Below are positions 12,010 to 24,592 of a stretch of 64,000 nucleotides of DNA, one piece after another (the stretch's first letter is position 1; the number at the start of each line of letters is the position of its first letter). Location: positions 496,001-560,000 of the forward strand of contig WHVD01000051.1 of the NCBI GenBank assembly GCA_015178975.1. Reading direction: 5' to 3'. The notes below the pieces were generated by a model. The model did no database searches, was not told where the DNA came from, and worked only from the letters and a program-made list of their open reading frames with translations. The DNA is from Hysterangium stoloniferum. Lineage: Eukaryota > Basidiomycota > Agaricomycetes > Hysterangiales > Hysterangiaceae. Made by a program: the position numbers and the translations under genes.

Positions 12010-14669
12010 CTTTCACTTTACAGTTGGCTTACAGTTGGCTGGTTTATGAAGGCTCATCTCAAGCTTTTATAATTTCTCGCGTAATGAGGTACAATAGATT
12101 ATCATTGTAGGAGAGGTCAGCGTGGATTAAGGAACCCTTTTGAGCGAATTCCTTCCGTTCCGTGTGAGTTTCATCTCGTGGGATGGTGTCTCGGTCAACG
12201 ACCAAGCCATCACATGACAGATTTTGAGCATTTTCGTGTGCATAGATAAAAGCGATATCTTCTAGCTGCAAGTTTGTCTAAACTAAGGCCTAGAAATGAG
12301 AGAGAGCACAAGGTACTTGGATTGTATCAATTGCATCCGTCTCACGCGCCAAGGACGTTTGCCTCCGCGGCTCCAATATTTATTAAAATACAAGGAGGTC
12401 CATCTTTTGTATAGACACCAGACCGTCGCTAATCATCAGTAGGCACTTATCTTCTAGTGAATGTAAATTAATCTGTTTCAGAAGCGTGTTAAGGCAAAAT
12501 TATTTATATGTGTTTTATACTCCAGTACTCCTCCCAAGTTTGTCTAATTCCGTGTTTGGGTGAACCGTAGGTTTTTTTACGATATTCCACAAACACTTGA
12601 AAAATTAATGATCTTCTTTATCCCACACGCAATATCGAACTACCAATAGATACTCAACGATATCGCTGTGGTTGAGTCGCAACTGGGTGTATTTTTATCT
12701 TCGTATGGGGCATATGATGTGCCACTCGTGTTATCGCCCAATAACCGGCGAAGTCGTGTCCTCAGCTCTGGGTCAAATGATCATCAACGTTCTACAGCCT
12801 GAGAACCGGCCTCAGCATATGGCAGTTTCCAGTCGACACCGAATGCTAGTTCTATTACTTAAATGGACCCACTGCATGGGAGAACCCGATTCAAATTTTT
12901 TTCCCTGTTTTTCCGGATCTATCAGCGCCTCCATCGCAAATAGACTACAACCCCTTGATGCGGTCCGAAAAATACCGCGCAATTTTCTGTCCCCTGCGGT
13001 ATTTTTTTACTCGTCGTTGGCGGCCGTTCCAGTCCGTGTTCACCATGATTTTCGGTTTTTGGATCATTTCTTTGCGCCGATTGCTGGACTGTCTGGGGAG
13101 ATATATCATCAGTATGGCGAATGTAGCGATGCCTCGCCACGTCCACGTGGACCGGAGAGGCGTATAGGATCTCTCCTGTTACAAAGGTCAGACCATCATT
13201 CAGGGCAGCGCGTATTCCGATTGCCAAGTAGATATGGTGCGTGGTTGTGCCGACCGGTCATCTTAATACGTGCCTTTCGGCCAATTTGCGCAGGATGGAA
13301 CGAATTGAGAGCGTTCGTTTATGAGGATGGCCATCTAGTCTGCTTGATGCAGCATTTATGTAGTGACTCACACTGTCCTGCTTCTTGGCAGACATGGTAG
13401 GTGGGTTGGACCAGAGAAATATGGCACGCCGCACAGAGGCGTCCAGGGCGGCCAGGTTCGTACATCAGATATTCGTACCACCCTTTGTCAAACAGAAGAA
13501 ACGTGTGTCCAGTGAACTAGGCAGGCCTTGACCTCTCACCAGTCGATCCACCGGAAATGGATCTTCGCCTTGCTTGACCTCCTTCTCGGCTTTATGGATG
13601 GATCACCAGCCAATAGAAAGAAAAAAATTAACCCAGAGACGTTCCTGGTGAGTCTTACACGAATGCCTTGAGGTGTCTGGGGGCATACATTCGTCCGGGT
13701 GCTCCTCCATTGCGGCCATCCACAATGCCAACGCTGTGAGCTCTTAAGGAATGTGGTATATATGGCTTTGAAATGCCGGCAAAACCCAGGAATCCGGTAA
13801 GACTGAACATTGTGAACTTGTTTTGGGATACTTTCCCTTGGCGTGATTTTATGACTGTACCCTGACATTCGATTTAACACATGCCGTTCCCAACTCCTCT
13901 CATTAAACTTCATCTCTCCAACCTTTTAACGAATATGCTGGCTAAATATTCAATTTTTTACGAAACAATAACCATCGTTTTGTTTTCAACACGTTTAATA
14001 CTGGAGTACCAGTGGTATCATTGAAGTCATTCAAATATTTGGTCTAGTTATATGATTCTTTTGGAAACTCGACATGTATGAGAGCTCAGGCTATTACTAA
14101 GCATAAAAAAAGTTAAATTCTGCCAAAATTTGTTCATTTTCTATTCTGTTGTTTTTAATTAAAGCAAGCGGTGTGGATCCTCTGGTTAGGCTGTAACTTC
14201 AATTAATGCCATTGTTTACCTGTGAGTCGTGTGAGACGAATGTGAGACAATTCATAATCACTTGTCCCAGTAATTCTGATAGAGGATAAGGAAAGTAAAT
14301 GTTACGCAGCTGAGGTTCATTAACTGCATATTTTAGAGGGGTGCCTGGAGCGAGCCCGGAGACCTTAATTTCAACTATGCTGCCACTTTGCCTATCCATG
14401 GTCTTACTCGACGTACGAGACGCGTGTGGAATAATGGAGGATGACCTTGATTTTCTGATTATGAAATGACAGGTAGGCGATATCCTTAACATATCCATAT
14501 CCCGTCCAGTTTGGCAGACCGAGGGCATGGACGCGTCAAGGGAAGTTCATGATATACTGGTAGCCTAAACGCACATGATGGAGGGATACCTAAACTTTTA
14601 TTCATATATACAATTGCGATGACAGGAACCTACGATAACAGGCATCAAAAGTACGTGGGAGTAGTAGCA
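12010..14669. other. Intergenic with possible minus-strand gene remnants
   Basis: On the minus strand between about 12,900 and 13,930, stretches look coding: a segment with ALWMAAMEEHPDEC near 13,720, one with VRRAIFLWSNPPTMSAKKQD near 13,420 followed by a GTGAGT donor, and GIRAALNDGLTFVTGEILYA near 13,200. They lie in different frames and I could not join them into one model or name a family. A + strand frame of about 240 codons over 12,672-13,400 has no ATG start and is probably a shadow. A 109-codon minus ORF at 14,199-14,528 is also unassigned. Confidence 0.3.
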
Positions 14670-15519
14670 TTAATTATTTTCTCCGGTCGCTTTGTCCACC
14701 GAAGCGCGTATCCACTCTTCGAATATATCCTGGTCCAAGACGCCATCTTCGTCGAAAAAGGCGTTGTAACCCCGTACGTCATTCACTTTCCCCTTATGTA
14801 ACAAGGATTTTCCGCTGTTTGATGATCGCACATACGAAAGAGATATTTCGTATTTGGGAGGTGATGTCGGAGTTGACGGGCGCGTTCGGGACTCGACGGT
14901 AATACGCTCCGTTTCGATCTGAGCGCACCATATCAGCATGGCAATGTAAGACAGTTCATCGCACTCCAAGAACCTACTCTTTTAGCGAATGTTTTTCTTT
15001 TACCAACGTAGACAATACTCCCCTCAATAAAATAGGCGTACAGTGTTTGCACGGACGTCAGGATAATATACCTGAGTGTCACGTGAGCGGAATACATGAA
15101 CAAGTCTTCGACATTAGGAGACTTACAGCACCACGCCAAACCATACAATAGGCTTGGACTTCTCAAACTCAGTCTTGTAACCATATAGTGCTGTCCCAGA
15201 GGCGACGAACACGCCCGCCCATCCCAGTGCTAAACGGACGTCCGTATGTTGATGGATAGTTTTGAATTGATCGGGACGGCCGAGAATCTGCAACAGACCG
15301 GTGCCATCGGATTAACTGCTGGAGACATCTAGATGCGCACAGCAAACCCACCCTCTTTAGAGCGTCATCGAGGGCATGTTTGAGCTCTGTGAGATTCGCG
15401 TTATTCACTTTAATAACCTCGCGCGGTTCCGTTCTCGCGCCCGCGGTTTTGGGAACCTCGTCGGCAGCACTATCTGCAGGTGCAGCAGCGCCGTTTTCAG
15501 AGGCTTTACGGCGTGCCAT
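14670..15519 (-). CDS. SPC2: Signal peptidase complex subunit 2
   Basis: A non-catalytic subunit of the ER signal peptidase complex, which removes signal peptides at the translocon. The start MARRKASENGAAAP (15,519) is chosen because the SPCS2-like region EVIKVNNANLTELKHALDD follows. The next exons give FKTIHQHTDVRLALGWAGVF, the first membrane segment (VFVASGTALYGY), FEKSKPIVWFGVV, the second membrane segment around ILLTSVQTLYAYFIEGS, then KRKTFAKR. The cytosolic tail contains YEISLSYVRSSNSGKSLLHK and a final YNAFFDEDGVLDQDIFEEWI. Length, two adjacent membrane segments and tail match the family. An upstream in-frame ATG at 15,639 would add about 40 low-complexity residues and is less likely. 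It should be essential housekeeping and looks intact. Confidence 0.88.
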
Positions 15520-16566
15520 CGAGGTGTGTTGGTGGAGAGCGGTATGTTGTGAACGTGGTCGGACGTGGTCTTGGGGTGTCAGTTCTGGCTCCGACGCGAT
15601 GTGACGACCCGTGTCACAGGACACCGCGGCCAATTGCAATTTGCCCCTGCCCCTGTGTCTGACGATTATTTACGGCTCCAAGTTTGTTTGTTTATGTCTA
15701 CTACGTAACGAGAGTTTATTTCGTATCTCGATTCTGCCACACCTGTGCGTTTTCAGTGTGTAATTGGCTGCGTGAAAGCAGACTGCTAAACGGACGAGGC
15801 AGTGCACACCTGCCATCCATGTCATGCAGCTCATTACAGTGCTGGTGAAAATAGCACATCGATCAAACTGGACCACGTGTCATTTTCAAAAACTTGCGAG
15901 GAGGTTGACTGTCGAGCGCGAATCCCCCAAAGCAAAAGGACTGGTCGTCCATTCCATGTCTATAGGTGCTGCATCAAGACCTGCATCAAATCTGGAAGAT
16001 GGTTTGAGTGGCAAGGCTCAAGAAATATTTTTCGAGGACTTTGCAATGTCTCTATAGTCACTTCAGATCGCTCGGGATTCAATATAAGGTGGATTCTGGT
16101 AAAGACATAAAAATACATTCAGGAGCCACAGATACAGGGATAATAAGCCTGTCAAAGCAGGTATGGCAAGACAGCAAATCGTAAGTGGAAACACGATAAT
16201 GGATGAGAGAGCATTGATAACGAGGCAGCGAGAAAACAGAGGGGTCTGGCGGCGACAACAGGGAAAAAGGACAGAGGGGCAACAACATTGAAAAAATAAG
16301 TGTAGAATATCCTGCGGGGAAATAATGAAGATCCAAATGTTCGAGATGTTCGAAGCCCAAGATAGATGTAGAGATGGAGAGAGGAGTGAATACATGCCAT
16401 ATGGGTTGTCACGCCATGGACGTGCAGGTAACTCTTGAAATACAGCTAGGTTCCGGAACGTGGTATGATGGAGTGGTGCCAGTCTTTACGGAGAGGGAAA
16501 AAAAAAATGTATCCGAGGTATCGCTCTAAGCCAGCCTCCCAAGTATGAGTCGTTTTTTGTCATCAT
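15520..16566. other. Intergenic between SPC2 and the HMG-box gene
   Basis: The SPC2 promoter and the 3' flank of the HMG-box gene share this kilobase. Overlapping minus ORFs at 16,063-16,412 have no domain and probably reflect 3' untranslated sequence. No other feature was found. Confidence 0.45.
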
Positions 16567-18072
16567 TCAGTACGTTTCAACGATTAACTCGTTGAAATGA
16601 AGGGTGTGAGGTGCCGTGGTCTCCTGGTGAGCGGCATGATTAACCTCGAATCCGGCGTTCATATTATCGGCATTCTCCCATGCCCCCACATCAGGCGTCA
16701 TCAGCCCAAGCACGTTGTCAAATCCGAGGTCTCCTCCCTGCAAGGCACTGGCAAAGCCTTCAAGCTCGGACATCTGGAGTTGGAAAGCCGAGACATCAAA
16801 CTTGGCAATGGGCGCCGGCTGGATGATGTGTGGCAATGGCGCCGGGATGGGAGATGCGCTCGCCATAGATGGGACGGCACTGGAGAGATCAGAAGGACTG
16901 GGGCTGTGGGACATGGACGGCACAGGGATGGCGACATTGAGAGGGAAAGTTTGCTGCTGTCCAGCGCTCTCAGTAGACCACGAGAACGCGGAGAAGACCG
17001 AGCTAAAGTCAGGGTGAATGGGAGTGAGCAGATTCGCTTCCGGTGCGACTCCACTAGAGCCGGGGTGGTGGACATATGGAGTGCCCACGAATTCCCCAAG
17101 CCCCGGTGCAGACAAGGAGCGACGATGACCAATACGCCACTCGGTCGAGGCCTCCCCCATGCTGTACTGCTCGTTGCCGCCTTGCAACGGGAAGAACGAG
17201 TTGGGTCCCGCAGAAGCGTAGTCCATACTGGTGGATGGGCGTTTGCTGAGGCGACGGGCGAGTTGGGCGTTGTATGTCGCAGGGAAACCTGGATAGGTCA
17301 TTTGCCCAAATTCTGACCCGAAGAATGCGCTGTCTGGCATTGGGAGTGGGACTGACGAAGAACGGCGTAGGAGAGATATATTTAAGGGAGGTGGGGTAGA
17401 GGGGGGCGAGATGGGAGGCGAGGGATCGGAAGGATATTCGTTGGTCCCTTGGTCACCTGCGTAAGACCACTGAGAAGAGCTCGAAAGATCTTCAATAATC
17501 TCGCCGCGATGGGCGTCCTTCTTTACACGGGGCTTGTTGGGTTTGCGGGGTTTGCGAATGCAATTGCCAAACTCGTCGCGAGGGTGGATCGGCTTGAACT
17601 TGTAAGTGGGGTACTTGCGCTTATGTTCCTCCTTCGCTATTTCAGCCCTTGTTACCCAAGGCTCTTTCTCTTCGTCAGACATTCCCTTCCACATGTCGCC
17701 AAGCCGTTTGGATACCTCAGGAGTAGACTTTTGGGTTTCCGTTGCACGTATGTATTCACTGAAAGACGTTAGTACTTCAATATGGGAGTATGTTGTGGCT
17801 ATGACTCACGTCCTGAAGATAATGAATGCATTCGGGGGTCTGGGGATGTGACCAGCTGGGCGGGCCCTACCGTGGGACCGTTTCTTCTTTGACGATGGAG
17901 GGGCATCGGATCCCAAGGCTGTTGCGAGTTGGGATGGCAAAGTGTCATTGTAAGAAAAGGGGGAGGTGGCCTCCACTGCGTAGACGAGGATTATAAGTAT
18001 GGGATGGTGGTAATGGATTTGGAAGCAATTACCTGGGGAGGATTCTTGGAAGGTCGTGAGAGTAGCAGTCAT
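16567..18072 (-). CDS. HMG-box transcription factor (MATA_HMG/STE11-like)
   Basis: A sequence-specific nuclear DNA-binding regulator. Exon 1 codes MTATLTTFQESSP and joins VEATSPFSYNDTLPSQLATA across a ~57-nt intron. The HMG box follows: basic KKKRSHGRARPAGHIPRPPNAFIIFR, then an intron, then SEYIRATETQKSTPEVSKRL, GDMWKGMSDEEKEPW and HKRKYPTYKFKP. PRPPNAFIIFR with W in GDMW is the diagnostic core. The remaining ~330 residues are Ser/Pro-rich low complexity, with PPISPPSTPPP and many SP sites, probably an activation region. The frame is open to the TGA at 16,567. In basidiomycetes such single-box proteins control mating and fruiting as well as other responses; the exact role cannot be told. No homeodomain or pheromone genes are adjacent, so this is not a recognisable mating-type locus. 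Confidence 0.88.
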
Positions 18073-18242
18073 AATTAGAGAAGAGCTGACTCGTCGCAGA
18101 GAGTAGCTAAGAGAAAGTAACAGAAAAGGAGGACAATGAGGGAGGGGAGAAGGTTCAGTGGTGAAAGGGAGCTATTGTACCTTTCCTTATATTCCCTCTG
18201 TGGTCCCGTAAGCGCAATCAACCGTTCCGCGCTTATCGGGGC

Positions 18243-18273
18243 CACGTGGGCCCCCCTTGTTCAATGGCACGTG
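18243..18273. promoter_or_regulatory. Paired CACGTG (E-box) sites upstream of the HMG-box gene
   Basis: Two CACGTG hexamers, at 18,243-18,248 and 18,268-18,273, lie about 170-200 bp upstream of the HMG-box start codon. The first sits in a GC-rich near-palindrome (GGGGCCACGTGGGCCCC). CACGTG is the established target of bHLH factors such as Pho4/Cbf1 types. A third copy lies near 18,821. Function is inference from spacing. Confidence 0.45.
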
Positions 18274-18899
18274 TAATAGAAGAAATTGGAGGCCAGGTAA
18301 GAGGCGAGGCCAACCCGTCGGTCGCACCGGCTTCTTACCAATTTCCGGGATGATTTTGGGCTTGACTAAGGCCACTTTAAATCTGGCACGCAAATATTCC
18401 CTGATTATCTGCAATCGGTCGGTCTGATATTTCTGATACTACATTCGTGATAGCCAGTGCCACATGAGATGAGCCGGCGACCTCCATTAGGAAGGACTAG
18501 CAAACGAGAACCACCGAGCCATCCGGAAGGCCGTTGGACCCCCATTTTGTCGCTGAATGATTGGGTAGGACGTGGAACACAACCAAGATTCCCAGCACAG
18601 TGGGCGTTGATTGTGAAGTCAAATACCTGTCTAGTAATATATATCAAATGCTCGTGGAGTAGTATATAATACATACCACACTTCCGGTGAGCGAATTTTG
18701 GGGCTTGTGTTGGCGTTTATAGATCAGATGCAAATCATGCCCATCAGTAGGCGGCGGCTGTAGACGGATATCTCCCTTTGTTTCAATACAACGGTTGCAA
18801 TATTACGTCATCTTCCATCTCCACGTGGCTCTCACGCGAGTGTGGCGGTGTTCCCGATCTCTGTATGAGCCCCTTGGTCTTCAAGTTCCCATAATAGAC

Positions 18900-19808
18900 C
18901 CTGAACGAATCCCGTGGTCCCACCCCATTGACTGAAGGCGGTTGTTTCCTGAGCAACAGAGCCTATACCTCGTTTCAGTCCAACTCATGATCACGACGCT
19001 CATATCATCAACGCACAAGTGTTCGATATTCAATATGACTTTGATTGCCATATTCGTTGGCAGCGTGCTTGACTCCCGGTATGCCTCCTGTCCTCCTCAC
19101 CCACAACAGTCCCATAGCGATCACTCCAGTCGCCGCTTCATATTACCTCAAAGAAGCTGAATTTTGTAGCACTTCCCAAAGAGGCTTCTACTTCAAATAG
19201 TAAAACATGTTTCCAGAGCGTCCGTTAGCAATGATTTGGTTTGGGCCCATCGGTACAGAGGCGACCGCCGACCGGTACAGGAGGTGAGCGGCTAGCTCCC
19301 TCCTCTCTCACTATCGATCAAGCCTTATCCCGAAATAGTCCATCAATTGAGCTTCCCACTTCGAATGCGTACCCCAAGTTACAACGGAAAAGACAACATC
19401 TTTCGCCTGTGGAAGATACAGATTCCTTCTCCGCCAACCATGCTACATCAACCTACGCTTAATTACCACACTGATCTTGTCCCTTGAGTTGCGACCAGAT
19501 AAGGAAGAATGCTCGGAGTAATTAACCGAGATCCGATAGAACACTCGATCTTCCACCATTTGTCGTGATCTATACTATTTGGGAATCACCCTCCTTCCAC
19601 TACAGTTCCCATGTATCGAATTATCTTATATTTATCTAACATTCCTATCTAGACAACATTTTCTGAGCCGCATGTCGATGGCTATACATATCCACGTCGC
19701 AATTACTCCTCTAATGCCACCAAATCGACTCCAAGCTCTGGTGTGGCGGTGACGAGCTCTGTTAGCGTTACCGCCAAGTCCACTGGATCTAGTGTTATGC
19801 AACTTTAA
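18900..19808 (+). CDS. Possible Ser/Thr-rich short gene or gene remnant
   Basis: Three plus-strand pieces look coding although I cannot build a full model. One near 19,080-19,200 reads VLLTHNSPIAITPVAASYYL. One near 19,270-19,460 contains SRNSPSIELPTSNAYPKLQ. A final one from an acceptor at about 19,653 reads TTFSEPHVDGYTYPRRNY and continues Ser/Thr/Val-rich to GSSVMQL and a stop at 19,808. No domain is recognised. It could be a real three-exon gene or a decayed one. Confidence 0.3.
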
Positions 19809-20550
19809 AGCTGAAAAAGTAACCAAAATGATAATATAACCGCATAGGCACCTGATAGGACTTGGCGGGAGGTGGAAATCTAAACACCTTCGCTAAAAAA
19901 GAGGACCTCCTGATAATTGTTCCAAACTGTCCCGTCGGTTTTATATAGAGGGATGAGAAGCAGTTCTTGCCATTCGCTGTTTATATATAAGTGTGAGATA
20001 CAAGACTTACTTTCTAGCCGGGACCTGTGGCCATGCATATACCAGAAGGAGACGGTCTGAAAATCAAAGGAAGCTCCATTACAGAAACTTTAGTTATTCG
20101 GGGAGTTGCAAACTGTATTGCCATCTACCTGAATAAAATATATAATAGTGGACAAATGAGTGACAGTAGCTAAGATGAGATTATGCGGGCTTACATGTCA
20201 GTTACGCGGGGGGTAGCAAACTGAAGTGTAATCAAAAAAAATTACTACATTACTATGTAAGTCAGAGGGGCGGAGGAAAGCGAAATGAGCGTGATATCGG
20301 GGCTGCCCTAACTTGTCAACGCTCCTCCCCAAAAAAAATGAGTATGATATCGGAGTTGGCAGTAAAGGGATTAGCAACAATCGAGATACTGGGCCAGAGT
20401 TATTGGTCATGAAGACTGGTTAGTTTGACTGCCGTTCAGGATGCGAACAGCGCTGATCCAGCTCCCATGCTCGGCGCATATGATTCACGTGATGCACAAG
20501 CTCCGTATGTACAACAGCAACCTAAATTATTCTTTCCGTCACTAGACACG

Positions 20551-23500
20551 ATGAAAACCCTCATTATTTCGCAAAGACGTGTCAAATCCCTATTTCGCAA
20601 TATTTATGCCAGGTTGTATCACGATGAGTCGTTTGGATATCGTCAATCCCGACCCTTTGAACTTCCCGATTGTACGTGATAATCATAAATTATCATTGCT
20701 TTATTTGTATAAGCCCGACTGAAATATGAGCACAGATACTCCCTCTCAAATAGCTAACAGGATAAATAATGCGCCTTTGATGCGTTTTGTCGATTCGGTT
20801 CGTATACACGGCCACCGCGCTGCGAAAGTTGATCCGTTGGATCTCTTGCAAAGGGATGAAGTTGCTGCCCTCAACCCCGAACGATACGGCTTAAACGACC
20901 CCGATGCTATGTACTCCATTGATGGCATTATCTGGCACAAACCCCCTGAGGAATCACGCCGTGACCCCCCTTCCGAGAAATGGAGTTTGCGCCAAATCAC
21001 AGAGCACTTGCGTTCTGTTTATCTGGGGAGGATAGCTTATGAATACATGCATTCCCCATCTAAGACAGAACGGCTGTGGTTCTCGCATCTCTTGGAGTCG
21101 ACTACTGAGGCGCCTGCGACAGGGAAGACACCTATCCAGCGCAGGCGTATATGGGAGCTCCTGACAAGAAGTGAGGTTTTCGACCAATTCCTACAAATAA
21201 GGTTCCCAAATCTAAAACGGTACGGGCTGGAGGGTGGGGAATCTATGATACCCGCTCTGGATAGTTTATTCCACACTGCATCCCAAGGTTTGCGCCTCTT
21301 CTCTTCCTTATTTCGTTTGATTTGTGGAAATTTAGCGGAATGTGGTAATACCCAGCTGGAATTGAGCACATAATACTTGCAATGCCCCATCGTGGCCGTC
21401 TGAATTTGCTTACCGAGCCCACTCTTTTAAAGTACTCGCCCACTGCCCTCTTTCATAAAATCAAGGGGGAAAGTGACATTCCTGAAGAGCTTGGCGCCTC
21501 CGGAGACGTTATCAGTCACTTAAGTGAGCATTTATTCGCTCATTCTGAAGTGTCGCTTATGCGTACCTCCCACAACTTGACCAGCCGCTAACCCCACTTT
21601 AGCATACGACGGTGCCTCACTACCCTTGAAGGTCAACCTTCTACCGAACCCCTCGCATCTGGGTTGGTTGTTTTTGTTCGTTTTAAATTTTGTCGTCCCA
21701 ATACTATCTTCCAGAGGCGGCAAACCCCGTTGCATTGGGTCTTGCACGAGCAAAGCAATATACGCTCCTAAAATCCCCCGAATACGCAGCCAACTCCGAC
21801 TGCAGTTTGGGCGATAAGGTGATGTCTGTGCAAATTCACGGAGATGCTAGTTTCGCTGGGCAAGGCATCGTGATGGAGAGTCTTGGTCTTAGTAAGTTTG
21901 ATGCATCGGTGAATACGCCTGCGTGATTTGGAACGTCTGTTCAGGCAATCTACCGCATTTTACTAGTGGTGGGAGCGTTCATCTTATCGTTAAGTGTGTT
22001 CGTTTGTCAGCCTAGGAAACCATAGCCATTAACAAGTATCGATCCTCCCTTTCCAGCAACAGGTGTGGTTTGATCTGGTATGGATCCAGGGTATTACTTC
22101 TATTAATTCTTTAATAGCATCGGATATACGACACCTGCTGCCAATGCACGATCTTCAACGTATTGTTCTGACATAGCGAAAATGATCAGCGCACCTATAT
22201 TGCATGTCAACGGGGACTATCCTGAAGGCAAGTCACCGTATTTTGACTTCATGCACTTATTTGCTTACTATTCCTTTGACCCGTTCAGACGTAGCCCGGG
22301 CCATGGAGATTGCATTCAAATATCGCAATTACTTCAGAAAAGTGTGTATGGCATATTAATAATTAACATACTTAGCAGGGAATTAACTGCACTGGGTAGG
22401 ATATCGTAGTGGACCTCATGGTTTATCGGAGATGGTAACAGTTTATATGTCAATCACAATCCTTCACGATTAAATTTTATGATAGGGGTCACAACGAATT
22501 GGACGAGCCTGCTTTTACCCAACCAATGATGTATCGGAAGATTAGGTCTCGCAAATCAGTGCCGACCTTGTATGAAGAGCATCTGTTGGCGAGTATTATG
22601 TGCCCCGATTGATGAGCCTACTAGACTCATATAGTTCAGGACTTGGAAATTTTGTCTCCTCCTGAGATTCAGGATTTTCGGGAAGACTATAAATCTCATC
22701 TCGAGTCGCAGCTCGCTGCCCAGACGTCGTATACGCCATCAGTCGATATGCTGGGTGGCAAATGGACTGGTCTAGTGTGGCCGGGACCGCCCACCGCAGC
22801 CTCAACTGTGAACCGCAATCCTGACACCGGTGTCGATCTGAATTCTCTACGAAAAATCGGCCTAAACAGTGTTCAGGTTCCAAACGGATTCGTGAGAATA
22901 CTCTTGTTTGCTGATTGGGCTTGACTCAATACGAAAAAATGCATGTCCGAAAGGGAATCCACCCACGGCTGCAGCGGCACGTCAAGCACCGCCTCGAAAG
23001 TCTCGAGAAAGGTACTGGTATTGACTGGGCGACCGCGGAAGCTTTCGCGTGGGGCTCCCTCATGCTCGAAGGGCACGACGTGAGAATATCGGGACAGGAT
23101 GTAGGACGTGGCACTTTCAGCCATAGGTAGGGGTTCTCGACTTCTGCAAGTCATTCTGACAATCGAAACATGTCGCTCAGGCATGCCATGCTTGTAAACC
23201 AGAATACTGAAGCTGTGGCTGTACCTTTAAATACCGCGTTGCCCCCTGAGCATGGCCGTTTGGAGCTCGCAAACAGTGCGTCTGAGGAATTCGCCTTGGT
23301 TCGCCAACTTATCCAGATTCCTATACTTTATCGCGGTTTTCTCTTTCCAGGCTCTCTCAGCGAGTTGGCCGTGCTTGGAGTACGTCCTCCATTCCAAGGG
23401 TTTATCATCAGAACATTGACTGTTGCACAGTTTGAATACGGTCTTTCCTGGGAAAGACCAACGATACTCCCGATATGGGAAGCGCAAGTCCGTAACTATT

Positions 23501-24592
23501 GTATTGGATTGAAGAATAAGATGCAAACTAAATTTATCGCAGTTTGGCGATTTCTTCAATGGCGCACAAGTGAGTTCCGCGTTGATTTTTGCGACCGATT
23601 CGCTAAATTGTCCCACCCCCAGGTCATCATCGACACATTTATATCCTCGGGGGAAGGTTCGTAATTCACTATCTCTTATCTATCAGCTGTGGTCACCATA
23701 CGCCTCTATTTTCACATAATTGACATTACATTTTCCTGGATCAGCGAAATGGCTCAAACAATCTGGAATCGTCATGCTTTTACCCCACGGGCTGGATGGA
23801 GCTGGACCAGAGCATTCCAGTATGCGTCTCGAGCGTTTCCTTCAGGTTAACTGTCCCACGTATTCTATAACGAGTTTTCTGGAATTAATTTACTTTTCAA
23901 AGTTGACAAATGACTCTTTGGAGCCCGATGATACACTAAATATTAATATGCATATCGCAAATCCTTCGACACCGGCGCAGTACTTCCACATTCTGCGGAG
24001 ACAGCAACATCGTAATTACAGGAAACCACTTATCATCGCCTCTCCCAAGAGTCTATTGAGATCACCGGTGTGGAGTATTTTAAAACATCAAAATGCATTT
24101 CCATAACCTTGCTCCTCATAGGCTGCTGCTTCTAATCTAAACGAATTCGAACCTGGGAGAACATTCCAACCCGTGTTATTAGACCCCGCACACTCGAAAT
24201 TGGATAGGAAGAACCAGGTAGAACGTGTCATCTTTTGTAGTGGCAAGATTTATTACGACCTGGTTGCTCGACGGGAAAAGGGGCAGTTAGGTGACAAGAT
24301 GGCTATTGTCAGAGTTGAAGAACTAGCACCGTTTCCTTGGAAGGCTATCGACGACGCCCTCGATATGTATATGTCCCAAGCTGGGAAAACGGAAGTTGTA
24401 TGGGTTCAGGAGGAGCCGGAGAACCAAGGGCCGTGGCCCCATATGAAGGACCGGTTGAACAATTTGCTAGCAAAGAGGGGCGATATGGTCAAGTTTATTG
24501 GTAGGAAGGTGTCTGCGGTTCCGGCTGTTGGAGTTGGGAAAGTTGCACAACGGGAGAAGAAGGAGTTCATGGATAAAGCTATTAATATATGA
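20551..24592 (+). CDS. 2-oxoadipate/2-oxoglutarate dehydrogenase E1, DHTKD1-type, mitochondrial
   Basis: A thiamine-diphosphate E1 subunit that decarboxylates 2-oxoadipate (lysine and tryptophan breakdown) or 2-oxoglutarate in the mitochondrial matrix. The start at 20,551 gives an Arg-rich presequence, [20 protein letters not shown], before [19 protein letters not shown]. Family blocks in order: [71 protein letters not shown] (ThDP/Mg region), a [11 protein letters not shown] block, [20 protein letters not shown], then [60 protein letters not shown] and [20 protein letters not shown] to the end. All junctions I checked keep frame over more than 15 introns. One intron is GC-AG (22,228-22,288) and one exon is only 6 nt (22,057-22,062). 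DHTKD1 is favoured over true OGDH because no long N-terminal lipoyl-E2/E3-binding region is seen. Confidence 0.9.

Noticed and set aside
12672-13400. Plus-strand ORF of ~240 codons
   Set aside because: It has no ATG start and no domain; minus-strand segments at the same place look more protein-like, so it is likely a shadow.
16063-16412. Overlapping minus ORFs rich in Leu/Ser/Cys downstream of the HMG-box gene
   Set aside because: Three frames overlap with no domain; they look like pyrimidine-rich 3' untranslated sequence.
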